Part shown: one piece after another, positions 1 through 5,262 of the stretch
Layout of the letters: each line of letters opens with the position of its first letter
Position numbering within the stretch: the stretch's first letter is position 1
NCBI GenBank assembly: GCA_021106915.1
Contig: JAIOTH010000049.1
Coordinates: forward strand, 1 to 7,267
DNA from: a bacterium
GTDB lineage: Bacteria; Patescibacteriota; Patescibacteriia; UBA1558; S5-K13
Length of the DNA: 7,267 nucleotides
Direction of reading: 5' to 3'
The notes under the pieces: generated by a model
Databases searched by the model: none
What the model saw: only the letters and a program-made list of their open reading frames with translations
What the model was told of the DNA's origin: nothing
Translations under genes and position numbers: made by a program

Positions 1-2
1 AA

Positions 3-614
3 ACTATCCCCTATTATGTCCGGATTAATAGACTCATTAGAGATATTCCTTCTGAATCAATTATAGCTGGGAATAAAATTACTAACCTTAGACAAACAAT
101 TCAAAACGAATTACATAAAAAAAACAAACAATGTAAATGTATTCGTTGTCGAGAAATTAAAAACCAATCCGTTAAACTTACTGATGCTAAATTATTTATT
201 GAAAAATATGAAGCTTCCGATGGTCTAGAATATTTTATTTCTTATGAAAGCAAGGAACAAAATAAATTATATGCTTTTCTCAGACTAAGATTTAATAATA
301 ACTCCCTCGGCTGTAGTACTACGGGCGAAGCTAAAGATAACTTTATCCCTGAACTAAAAAATTGTTCAATTGTGCGAGAAATTCATGCTTATGGTAAATT
401 AATTCCTCACCATCAAAAAACAAAATCTAAAACTGGAGCACAACATTTAGGATTTGGCAAAAAATTAATGTTAGAAGCTGAAAAAATATCTCAAAAAAAT
501 GGCTATAAAAAAATTGCTGTTATTTCTGGAATTGGAGTTCGGGAATATTATCGGAAATTAGGATATAGGTTGGAAGGGACATATATGATAAAACAATTAA
601 CTTCTAAACTATAA
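3..614 (+). CDS. elp3: tRNA uridine(34) 5-carboxymethylaminomethyl modification enzyme Elp3, C-terminal part (5' end outside window)
   Basis: The reading frame is open from base 3 to a TAA at 612-614, giving 203 visible residues; full-length Elp3 proteins are roughly 450-550 residues, so the N-terminal radical SAM half lies upstream of the window. Visible landmarks, in order: a conserved stretch after the radical SAM domain (RLIRDIP, then AGN and NLRQ, fragment residues 10-30); a CKCIRCREI cysteine cluster (C44, C46, C49) in the region linking the two halves; and a GNAT acetyltransferase domain with REIHAYG and the acetyl-CoA loop QHLGFGKKLM (from residue 147), ending in VISGIGVREYYRKLGY, which is highly characteristic of Elp3. 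Elp3 uses acetyl-CoA and radical SAM chemistry to start carboxymethyl modification of wobble U34 in tRNA. The apparent ATG at 372 is internal, not a start. Bacterial Elp3 is known from Patescibacteria and Chloroflexi. Family assignment is secure; only the 5' end is missing. Confidence 0.93.
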   Translation, partial: TIPYYVRINRLIRDIPSESIIAGNKITNLRQTIQNELHKKNKQCKCIRCREIKNQSVKLTDAKLFIEKYEASDGLEYFISYESKEQNKLYAFLRLRFNNNSLGCSTTGEAKDNFIPELKNCSIVREIHAYGKLIPHHQKTKSKTGAQHLGFGKKLMLEAEKISQKNGYKKIAVISGIGVREYYRKLGYRLEGTYMIKQLTSKL

Positions 615-687
615 TTAAACTGATTGTTTTGATTCGTCTGATTGAATGCAAATACGAACTATGATTAAACTGATTAAATTTAATCAT
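614..687. repeat. Short AT-rich direct repeat and palindrome after elp3
   Basis: The 12-mer ATTAAACTGATT occurs at 614-625 and again at 664-675, exactly 50 bp apart. The second copy runs into a perfect 16-bp palindrome, TGATTAAATTTAATCA, at 671-686; ATGATTAAA at 661-669 is also an inverted copy of 679-687. This could be an operator or simply chance structure in AT-rich DNA. It lies between the elp3 stop codon and the terminator, so no regulated gene is obvious. Confidence 0.35.
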
Positions 688-726
688 AACTTATCAGATA
701 ATCAAATTAATCCTAGTTTAGACAAT

Positions 727-776
727 AAAAAAACTACTCGGATTATTCCGGGCAGTTTTTATTTTTATTTTTTTCC
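727..776. terminator. Bidirectional rho-independent terminator between elp3 and the convergent membrane-protein gene
   Basis: A 12-bp imperfect stem pairs 730-741 (AAAACTACTCGG) with 748-759 (CCGGGCAGTTTT) around a 6-nt loop at 742-747. It is followed on the plus strand by a long T-rich run (756-776) and preceded by seven A residues (727-733) that give a U-tract on the minus strand. The two imperfect positions (738/751 and 736/753) are one G-U wobble and one A-C mismatch; they swap roles when the other strand is transcribed, so both transcripts fold about equally well. The T-run overlaps the last codons of the minus-strand gene. Confidence 0.8.
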
Positions 777-1469
777 TACTTTTCTGAAAAATTTCATAAT
801 AAAATATGTAGTAATTGCTGAAAATATATATAAACAAATTACAGCCATAACTATCTCTTTATTATTAATAATATCGGCCAAAGAAAGGCTTGTGCTTTGA
901 GCATCAGCAATAGCTAAAATCAAGATCAAAATAATAAAACTAGGAACAATTATACCTTGAGCACTCATGATAATAAAAATAGGAACCAATAAAAATTTTA
1001 AAAATATAGAAAATGAGTATAATCGCCTTTCTTTTTCATAAATATTCCATATCCATACTGCCAACAAAAATCCATTCAGCAAAGATGCTATATATACAAT
1101 TAAACATTCCCAACCAAATCTTTTTAATGAAACCAGCTTTGCCTCTACATCTAAATTATTCGTCCACAAAAATAATTTAAATTCTTTAACAACTGGTGAA
1201 AATAATTTAATAGGTTCAGCACAATCATAAACTGTAAATATCTTTCCTGGGCTTTTAATAGTTTCAGAATGCCAATAATCCGACACATCAAACTTGTGTT
1301 TAATATTGTAAAAAATAGTATCTTTTACAATAATTCTCTGATTCCCTTCTATTTTTGTAGAATATTTTATAAAAGGAAAAATTTTATTATTTTCTACAAT
1401 GTTACTTTTTTTAGCTAAAGCTAAGAAGAATACAGATCCTAAAATTAATATCAAAATCAGCTTCTTCAT
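765..1469 (-). CDS. Hypothetical membrane protein with exported N-terminal domain and C-terminal transmembrane helices
   Basis: I do not recognise this 234-residue protein. A positively charged N-terminus followed by a hydrophobic stretch (residues 4-19) reads as a signal peptide or first membrane anchor. Residues 21-118 are polar and probably extracytoplasmic. Hydrophobic segments then fall at about 120-144, 153-171, 172-190 and 205-228, with basic ends (KERR at 146-149, FFRK at 227-230) suggesting cytoplasmic loops. The ATG at 1469 is well supported by AAGGGAGG four bases upstream. It converges on elp3 with a shared terminator and appears monocistronic. No catalytic motif was seen. The overall shape (one exported domain plus a four-helix bundle) would fit a small envelope or transport-accessory protein, but no function is claimed. 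Confidence 0.75.
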   Translation of the reverse strand: MKKLILILILGSVFFLALAKKSNIVENNKIFPFIKYSTKIEGNQRIIVKDTIFYNIKHKFDVSDYWHSETIKSPGKIFTVYDCAEPIKLFSPVVKEFKLFLWTNNLDVEAKLVSLKRFGWECLIVYIASLLNGFLLAVWIWNIYEKERRLYSFSIFLKFLLVPIFIIMSAQGIIVPSFIILILILAIADAQSTSLSLADIINNKEIVMAVICLYIFSAITTYFIMKFFRKVGKK

Positions 1470-1491
1470 CTTTCCTCCCTTATATTTATTT
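1467..1491 (-). promoter_or_regulatory. Strong ribosome-binding leader, copy 1 of a duplicated leader
   Basis: Reading the minus strand, AAATAAATATAAGGGAGG leads into AAAG and the ATG of the membrane-protein gene. The same sequence, with one extra G, precedes the 86-codon gene at 3396-3421. This is the clearest Shine-Dalgarno in the window and fixes the start at 1469. Confidence 0.75.
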
Positions 1492-1500
1492 AATTTTCAA

Positions 1501-1521
1501 TTTTCCGTTATTCGTTATTCG
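1501..1521 (-). repeat. Heptamer tandem repeat, three units
   Basis: On the minus strand, three consecutive 7-bp units read CGAATAA (1521-1515), CGAATAA (1514-1508) and CGGAAAA (1507-1501). The same heptamer family occurs as four units at 5517-5544. The array lies in the untranslated leader of the 765-1469 gene if the candidate promoter just upstream is used. Confidence 0.6.
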
Positions 1522-1537
1522 TACCTAGATTCCCTCC

Positions 1538-1566
1538 ACCTTAAAACAATAATATGCTTATGTCAA
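1538..1566 (-). promoter_or_regulatory. Candidate sigma-70-type promoter for the membrane-protein gene
   Basis: On the minus strand there is a perfect -35 hexamer TTGACA (1566-1561), a 17-nt spacer and a weak -10 TAAGGT (1543-1538). Transcription would start near 1531 and give a leader of about 60 nt containing the heptamer repeats. The -10 is poor, so this is tentative. Confidence 0.35.
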
Positions 1567-1627
1567 TAAAATAAAATGAAAAACTCAAATAATTTACTAG
1601 AACTTTTTTTATTAAATACATATCTAA

Positions 1628-1669
1628 CTCCCCTCTCCTGGCTAGGAGAGGGGTTGGGGGTGAGGTTTT
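1628..1669. repeat. G/C-rich palindromic intergenic repeat (REP-like hairpin)
   Basis: A perfect 10-bp stem, CCCCTCTCCT (1630-1639) with AGGAGAGGGG (1644-1653), closes a 4-nt loop, GGCT. It is followed by TTGGGGGTGAGG (1654-1665). Its G+C content is far above the surrounding DNA and no T-run follows on either strand, so it is not a normal terminator. TGGGGGTGA (1655-1663) is the exact reverse complement of 1716-1724, the left edge of the GIY-YIG unit, suggesting the two belong to one element. From memory, palindromes of this style are dispersed repeats in many bacterial genomes; copy number here cannot be judged from one window. Confidence 0.65.
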
Positions 1670-1679
1670 AGACCAAATG

Positions 1680-1688
1680 TGCTAAAAT
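1680..1688 (+). promoter_or_regulatory. Extended -10 promoter candidate for the GIY-YIG gene and downstream secreted-protein gene
   Basis: TGCTAAAAT matches the extended -10 pattern TG-n-TAnnnT with a near-consensus hexamer TAAAAT (1683-1688). There is no clear -35, which extended -10 promoters can tolerate. The start would fall near 1695, about 46 nt before the GIY-YIG ATG. It lies between the G-rich palindrome and the left inverted repeat, so the whole unit including 2018-3058 could be one transcript. Confidence 0.45.
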
Positions 1689-1740
1689 TATAAATAATAA
1701 GTCTAATTAACTAATTCACCCCCACACCTATCTTGATTTT

Positions 1741-1998
1741 ATGTACTATGTTTATATAATTAAAAGTAAGAAAGATAATTTATTATACACTGGATCCACA
1801 AAAGATTTAAAAAAAAGATTTGATTTACATAACAAAGGGAAAATAATCTCAACAAAAAACAGGATTCCTTTTGAATTAATATATTACGAAGCTTATAAGA
1901 ATGAAAAAGAAGCTCGTCAAAGAGAAAAAAATCTCAAATTAAAGGCTAATGCCTTTAGACAATTAAAATTAAGAATTAAACTTAGTCTTCAAGACTAG
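1741..1998 (+). CDS. GIY-YIG domain endonuclease (solo, YhbQ/UPF0213-like)
   Basis: This 85-residue protein is essentially one GIY-YIG nuclease domain. The first motif is the YVY variant (residues 3-5) and the second is YTG (16-18); the conserved Arg is R26 in the LKKRFDLHN block, and the metal-binding Glu is E62 in EARQREKNLK. R41 and P43 in the TKNRIPFELIYYE block match the COG2827-type solo proteins. The family cuts DNA through these residues, but the cellular role of solo members is unclear: some may act in repair, others in mobile elements. The ATG at 1741 is the only sensible start, yet it has no Shine-Dalgarno; the leader is pyrimidine-rich because it lies in the left inverted repeat, so expression may be low. 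The final codons and TAG lie in the right repeat. The secreted-protein gene starts 19 nt downstream of the stop. Confidence 0.88.
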   Translation: MYYVYIIKSKKDNLLYTGSTKDLKKRFDLHNKGKIISTKNRIPFELIYYEAYKNEKEARQREKNLKLKANAFRQLKLRIKLSLQD

Positions 1999-2008
1999 GT
2001 GTGGGGGT
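1999..2008 (+). promoter_or_regulatory. Ribosome-binding region for the secreted-protein gene, supplied by the right inverted repeat
   Basis: GTGTGGGGGT at 1999-2008, together with the AG of the preceding stop codon (AGGTG), is the only purine-rich Shine-Dalgarno-like sequence before the ATG at 2018. It is separated from it by a 9-nt A/T spacer. It is also part of the repeat arm that can pair with 1718-1730, so folding of the repeats would hide it. Confidence 0.45.
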
Positions 2009-2017
2009 AAAAAAATT

Positions 2018-3058
2018 ATGTTCAACAAAAAATTAGAAATTTTACTTTTAGTAGTATTCTTGCTAGGCTTTTCTGCTTTAGCAGTTAAAGCTGAATATGC
2101 TACCAGTAATACCAGCATTGAAATCAGCACTCAAGCTCAAATCAAAAATCTAATTTACCGTTCCACTGAACCGCTTCTCGGAATTTATGAGCTAAGTTAT
2201 CGATTTGGAGATAAGATGCTTGCCGTTCATTCTGTTACTATTAATTCTAAAACAGAATTAGAAAAATATGCTCAGCGAGTGGGAAATGGTGATGGCCATA
2301 TTTTGATTGGTGGTCAAACCAAATTGAGCGAGGGATTTATTAAAGATCCGAGCTCCAAAACAGTTTATTATATTTACCCCGGAACTCAAATAATGAAACG
2401 GATTATGAGTGAAAAAGCTTTCCGTCGCTTAGCTAAAATTAATGATAATCAAAAAATAAATTGGGATTTAGTAAAAAAGATTTCTTCCGCTAGTTTTAAT
2501 CAATTAAAAAATTATAAAATAGAAAATTACAGTGGCTATGAATTTGAATATGGTGCTGGTGATGTTACTAAAGGCGACATCATTAAAGCTAAAAATAGTA
2601 ATAAAGTTTATTTTATTTCTAAGGATAACAAAAGACAATGGATTCGAACTGAAACTGACTTTAATAAATTAAAACTTGATTGGAAAAATCTAAAAGTTTT
2701 ATCAGAAACTGAAATTGAAAAAATTGATGATGATGGAACAGTAGAAGTTGAAGTTAGTGATGATGATACAAATACAACAGATGTTCAAGTTATTAAAATA
2801 AGCGCTAATGGAACTCAAATCACTTGGGAAACTGATGGTTATTCTACCAAAGGTTATAAATTAGTTTGGTCAAAAAATTCTTTGCCAACTTACCCTACTC
2901 GTTCCGGAGATAAATATCAATATTTTAGTAATCCAGATACTAATTCAGCTAGTGTTTATAGCTTTAACGATGAATCTGGAACTTATTATGTTCGAGTTTG
3001 TGAATATTTAGGTGGCGCTTGTGGGGTTTATTCTAATCAGATTGAAGTAGAATTGTAG
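2018..3058 (+). CDS. Secreted cell-surface protein with two surface-type repeats and a C-terminal fibronectin III-like domain
   Basis: The 346-residue product begins with a clear Sec signal peptide: NKK, then a hydrophobic core, and a likely signal peptidase I site after AVKA (cut at A25-E26). Two related segments follow, at about 105-165 and 186-236. The second begins GDIIKAKNSNKVYFI and ends WKNLKVLSETEI; the first has EGFIKDPSSKTVYYI and WDLVKKIS. This short repeat type resembles ones common in Patescibacteria exported proteins. An acidic, Thr/Asn-containing linker (about 237-257) leads to a beta-rich domain (about 258-346) with TWETDG, GYKLVWSK and YYVRVCEYLGGACGVYSN, similar to an Fn3 fold. 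C328 and C335 could form a disulfide outside the cell. No membrane anchor or sorting signal is visible, so it is probably released or wall-associated. A binding or structural role is likely; the ligand is unknown. Transcription ends at the hairpin just downstream. Confidence 0.85.
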   Translation: MFNKKLEILLLVVFLLGFSALAVKAEYATSNTSIEISTQAQIKNLIYRSTEPLLGIYELSYRFGDKMLAVHSVTINSKTELEKYAQRVGNGDGHILIGGQTKLSEGFIKDPSSKTVYYIYPGTQIMKRIMSEKAFRRLAKINDNQKINWDLVKKISSASFNQLKNYKIENYSGYEFEYGAGDVTKGDIIKAKNSNKVYFISKDNKRQWIRTETDFNKLKLDWKNLKVLSETEIEKIDDDGTVEVEVSDDDTNTTDVQVIKISANGTQITWETDGYSTKGYKLVWSKNSLPTYPTRSGDKYQYFSNPDTNSASVYSFNDESGTYYVRVCEYLGGACGVYSNQIEVEL

Positions 3059-3078
3059 ATTAAAAATTATTAAAACAT

Positions 3079-3110
3079 AAAGCAGGATTAATTCTAATCC
3101 TGCTTTTTTA
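3079..3110. terminator. Strong hairpin terminator between convergent genes
   Basis: A perfect 12-bp stem (3079-3090 with 3095-3106, core AGCAGGATTA and TAATCCTGCT) closes a 4-nt loop, ATTC, and is followed by a T-run to 3109 on the plus strand. It ends the secreted-protein transcript. On the minus strand the hairpin is followed by TTATGTTTTA, less ideal but probably usable by the 86-codon gene. Confidence 0.9.
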
Positions 3111-3137
3111 TAATTATTTTTTAAAAATTCAATTAAT

Positions 3138-3398
3138 TTATTTCATAGGCAAATTTATGAATAAATTAACTACTTTTTTCCGAATTTCTTTCCCATTAAC
3201 TAAATCAGGAATCATTGGTATCAAAGTTTTTCCTAAATCCGCTACCAATTCTTTACTCGGAAAATCATTTTGCTTCATTAAATCAATTTTTTTTGCCTCA
3301 ATATGCAAAAAATTTTTACTCTCCTTATAATTCAAAAGAGTCTCTTGGATATACTGAGGCATCAATCTCTCATGAGCTTTATTTATGTCAACTAGCAT
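3138..3398 (-). CDS. Hypothetical 86-residue protein, distal gene of the minus-strand operon
   Basis: I do not recognise this protein. It is small, charged and mostly helical by composition, with no signal peptide, membrane segment or obvious metal-binding motif. Its start overlaps the end of the upstream long gene by 11 nt (3388-3398), typical of translational coupling. The ATG at 3398 has a strong Shine-Dalgarno (AAGGGAGGG) lying inside the upstream coding sequence. That good start signal and its placement before the two-way terminator favour a real gene, although the opposite strand also carries an open frame at 3215-3457 that I regard as a shadow. Confidence 0.65.
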   Translation of the reverse strand: MLVDINKAHERLMPQYIQETLLNYKESKNFLHIEAKKIDLMKQNDFPSKELVADLGKTLIPMIPDLVNGKEIRKKVVNLFINLPMK

Positions 3399-5205
3399 CT
3401 TTCCCTCCCTTATATTTATTTTTTATATTACTAATAATATTTAATATTTCATCTTGAGAATATACTTTTCCGCCAATAGTAGTCTTAAATTTAATTTCTT
3501 TACGTTTGTCTTCTAAGGCTATTAGAGAATCTAAACCAAATTCTTTAATGTCTTCTTCCATTTTGATATTAAAACTATTATCTAAATCCTCTAATTTTCC
3601 ATCCAATAAAGTATCATCAATTAAAATCTTATTTTTTAAATAAAGCTTCAACTTTCTAACTTCTAATTCAATCTCTTTAATCATTTCAATTCCTTTTTCC
3701 GAACGATTTAAGGCTAATAAATGTTCCTTTAATCTAATATTCTGATCTGTAGAATCAGAATTACGCTCACTCTGAGCAATAACGGTTTTAATAACTCGAG
3801 TATTAGTAGCTTCTTTTAATTTAAAAATTATGTTTTCTAGGTCAGCTTCACTAATTTTATTATTATCAATAGCAAAACATAATTCATCACCACCAACTAG
3901 AGAAATAACCAACCCATCATCATTTAATAATTTACCATCTTGATATTCACTAATAATGTCCGCTGCCTTTTTCCTAATCTCTTGCAATCTTTTTGTAATA
4001 AAATCATCAGCCTCTACGGAAACATCTTCAATATTTTTTTCTCCACTACTAACATCTTGCAATAACTCCTCATATTTCAATAATTGATCCACACCAATAT
4101 CCAAGACATCTAAACTTAAATAAGTACAGTGATCAATTTTAATAGCCTCACTTTCGAATAGATCATTATTTATAAAACGCGGATCTTTTTCATTGCTTTG
4201 CAACTTTTTCTTAACTTGCAAATATTTTTTTTGATCCTTATTATTTAGAGCTTCTTTAAATTCATTGATCTCAACTAATTCTTCTTTAAATTTTTCTCCA
4301 GCATCACTAGGAAATGGCTTAATAAAATCAACTATATTTAAAGCTTCTTTATAGTCAACCAATTTTCTTAATATTTCTCTTTGAGATTCATCTTGAGGTT
4401 CAAATTTTTCTTTTCGAACATCTCGTAATAAACTTTTATTTATTTTAAATTTACCTTGATTGGTTTTCAAAAATATATTAAAACTATAACCATCTTGATT
4501 GACAATTTGATTACCACTGGCAATTATTTCATTTCTAATGATATCAATTTTAGCGACAGATTCCTGCAACTCACTTTCTGAAAAAAACCTTCCTCCACCC
4601 TCATTTTTTGAATCATTAATCTTAGCAGCTTGTAAAGATTGCGCTAAAGATAAAATTTTATTTTTAATATCATCTTCCTTTACTTCTGATACCCCACAAT
4701 TTACTTTGAACCCTTCTCTTCGCAAATCAATTTTAAAATATTCAATATTATCAACTTTCTGTTCATCATTATTCTTCCGAGCCTCTGCTAAAGCTAAATC
4801 TAATTGTTTATTGATTTCTTCTTCCATTTGATTATCGACTTCCTGATGAATAAAATCTAGTAAATCAGATAAATTAATTCCTTGTGTAATTTCTTGAGGG
4901 ATCTTATAAACTCCATACTTGAAATTTTGATCTAAATTAAGATCATCGAGATTAGAAAATTTTTGCGTCCATTCTTCATTATTTTCAATCATCTTTATTA
5001 TTTGAGAATTAAAAGCTTTATTCGCAGATTTTCTTCTCTTAGCAATGATAGTATCTGTTCTTTGGGGTCCTAAAATATGATCATTTAAATTCTTAATATT
5101 TAAAAAACTATCACTAGGAGTTAAAACTGTTAATACTTGATCACCTTCTTCTAAATTATTCATAATCTTTGCCCAAGATCTTCTTTCCAAAATTGCTGCT
5201 ATCAT
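3388..5205 (-). CDS. Hypothetical long soluble protein with GGDEF-like segment; 3' part of a gene interrupted by an in-frame TAG
   Basis: From the first ATG after the interruption, the frame encodes 605 residues, rich in Glu, Lys and Asp and largely helical, with no signal peptide or membrane segment. The recognisable part is near residues 362-470: YLSLDVLDIGVD (D366) and, further on, VISLVGGDELCFAI (G438 to L442). These resemble the metal-binding Asp strand and the GGDEF hairpin of nucleotide-cyclase-type domains. The spacing of 72 residues is longer than the usual 43 or so, and the last motif residue is Leu, so activity is uncertain. The ATG at 5205 has no Shine-Dalgarno within range. Upstream, the same frame stays open for 18 more codons and then, across one TAG at 5260-5262, joins the 64-codon frame that begins at 5454. 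The native gene is therefore most likely 3388-5454, about 688 codons. The 86-codon gene overlaps its end. Confidence 0.75.
   Translation of the reverse strand: MIAAILERRSWAKIMNNLEEGDQVLTVLTPSDSFLNIKNLNDHILGPQRTDTIIAKRRKSANKAFNSQIIKMIENNEEWTQKFSNLDDLNLDQNFKYGVYKIPQEITQGINLSDLLDFIHQEVDNQMEEEINKQLDLALAEARKNNDEQKVDNIEYFKIDLRREGFKVNCGVSEVKEDDIKNKILSLAQSLQAAKINDSKNEGGGRFFSESELQESVAKIDIIRNEIIASGNQIVNQDGYSFNIFLKTNQGKFKINKSLLRDVRKEKFEPQDESQREILRKLVDYKEALNIVDFIKPFPSDAGEKFKEELVEINEFKEALNNKDQKKYLQVKKKLQSNEKDPRFINNDLFESEAIKIDHCTYLSLDVLDIGVDQLLKYEELLQDVSSGEKNIEDVSVEADDFITKRLQEIRKKAADIISEYQDGKLLNDDGLVISLVGGDELCFAIDNNKISEADLENIIFKLKEATNTRVIKTVIAQSERNSDSTDQNIRLKEHLLALNRSEKGIEMIKEIELEVRKLKLYLKNKILIDDTLLDGKLEDLDNSFNIKMEEDIKEFGLDSLIALEDKRKEIKFKTTIGGKVYSQDEILNIISNIKNKYKGGKDAS
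3396..3421 (-). promoter_or_regulatory. Strong ribosome-binding leader, copy 2, inside the end of the long gene
   Basis: On the minus strand, AAATAAATATAAGGGAGGG then AAAG and ATG. It matches 25 of 26 bases of the leader at 1467-1491, differing by one inserted G. Here the same bases also encode the last residues (NKYKGGKDAS) of the overlapping long protein. Confidence 0.75.
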
Positions 5206-5259
5206 TACAAAATCTTCTTCTTTTATTTCAGTTTTACCATCTCCTAAAATATCTAAAAT

Positions 5260-5262
5260 CTA
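5260..5262 (-). other. In-frame amber stop splitting the long gene
   Basis: TAG on the minus strand falls exactly in the frame shared by the 5260-5454 and 3388-5205 segments (ATG to ATG distance 249 nt, divisible by three). The 18 codons between the stop and the next ATG read as ordinary protein (start ILDILGDGKTEIKEEDF). One base change would restore a continuous frame. Readings include a recent nonsense mutation, a sequencing or assembly error, or readthrough. TAG is used as a normal terminal stop at 1996-1998 and 3056-3058, so general recoding is unlikely. Confidence 0.75.

Larger units (their letters stand above)
1718..2008 (+). mobile_element. Candidate minimal mobile unit: GIY-YIG gene bounded by inverted repeats
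   Basis: ACCCCCACACCTA at 1718-1730 is the exact reverse complement of TAGGTGTGGGGGT at 1996-2008 (13 of 13). The match continues inward after a single extra base at 1995: TCTTGA (1731-1736) pairs with TCAAGA (1989-1994). The repeats tightly enclose the GIY-YIG gene, and the right repeat includes its stop codon and last codons. The right end also folds on itself: TAGTCTT (1983-1989) and AAGACTA (1991-1997) are inverted around C1990. No target-site duplication is evident next to either end (TC at left, AA at right). The structure is seen directly; mobility is inferred from the repeats plus a nuclease gene. Confidence 0.5.

Noticed and set aside
372..614. Separate 80-residue acetyltransferase starting at 372
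   Set aside because: The frame continues upstream without a stop to base 3 and matches the Elp3 linker and radical SAM end, so this ATG-less-than-full fragment is internal to elp3 (the true codon context at 372 is within REIHAYG).
646..900. Plus-strand open frame of 84 codons
   Set aside because: It runs through the terminator hairpin and is antisense to the membrane-protein gene; it has no ribosome-binding site and its product is low-complexity.
1500..1525. CRISPR-like array in the heptamer regions
   Set aside because: Units are only 7 bp with no spacers, and no cas genes are near.
1628..1653. Rho-independent terminator at the G/C-rich hairpin
   Set aside because: The hairpin is strong, but neither strand has a T-run directly after it; a repeat-element reading fits better.
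3215..3457. Plus-strand 80-codon open frame
   Set aside because: It is antisense to the 86-codon gene and the end of the long gene and has no Shine-Dalgarno; the minus strand has the better start signal and operon context.
4538..4831. Plus-strand 97-codon open frame
   Set aside because: It is a shadow within the long minus-strand gene, Ser/Leu/Ile-rich as expected from the reverse complement of helical, charged coding DNA.
5260..5262. Genome-wide recoding of TAG
   Set aside because: TAG acts as the plain terminal stop for the GIY-YIG gene (1996-1998) and the secreted-protein gene (3056-3058), and no other gene contains it in frame.
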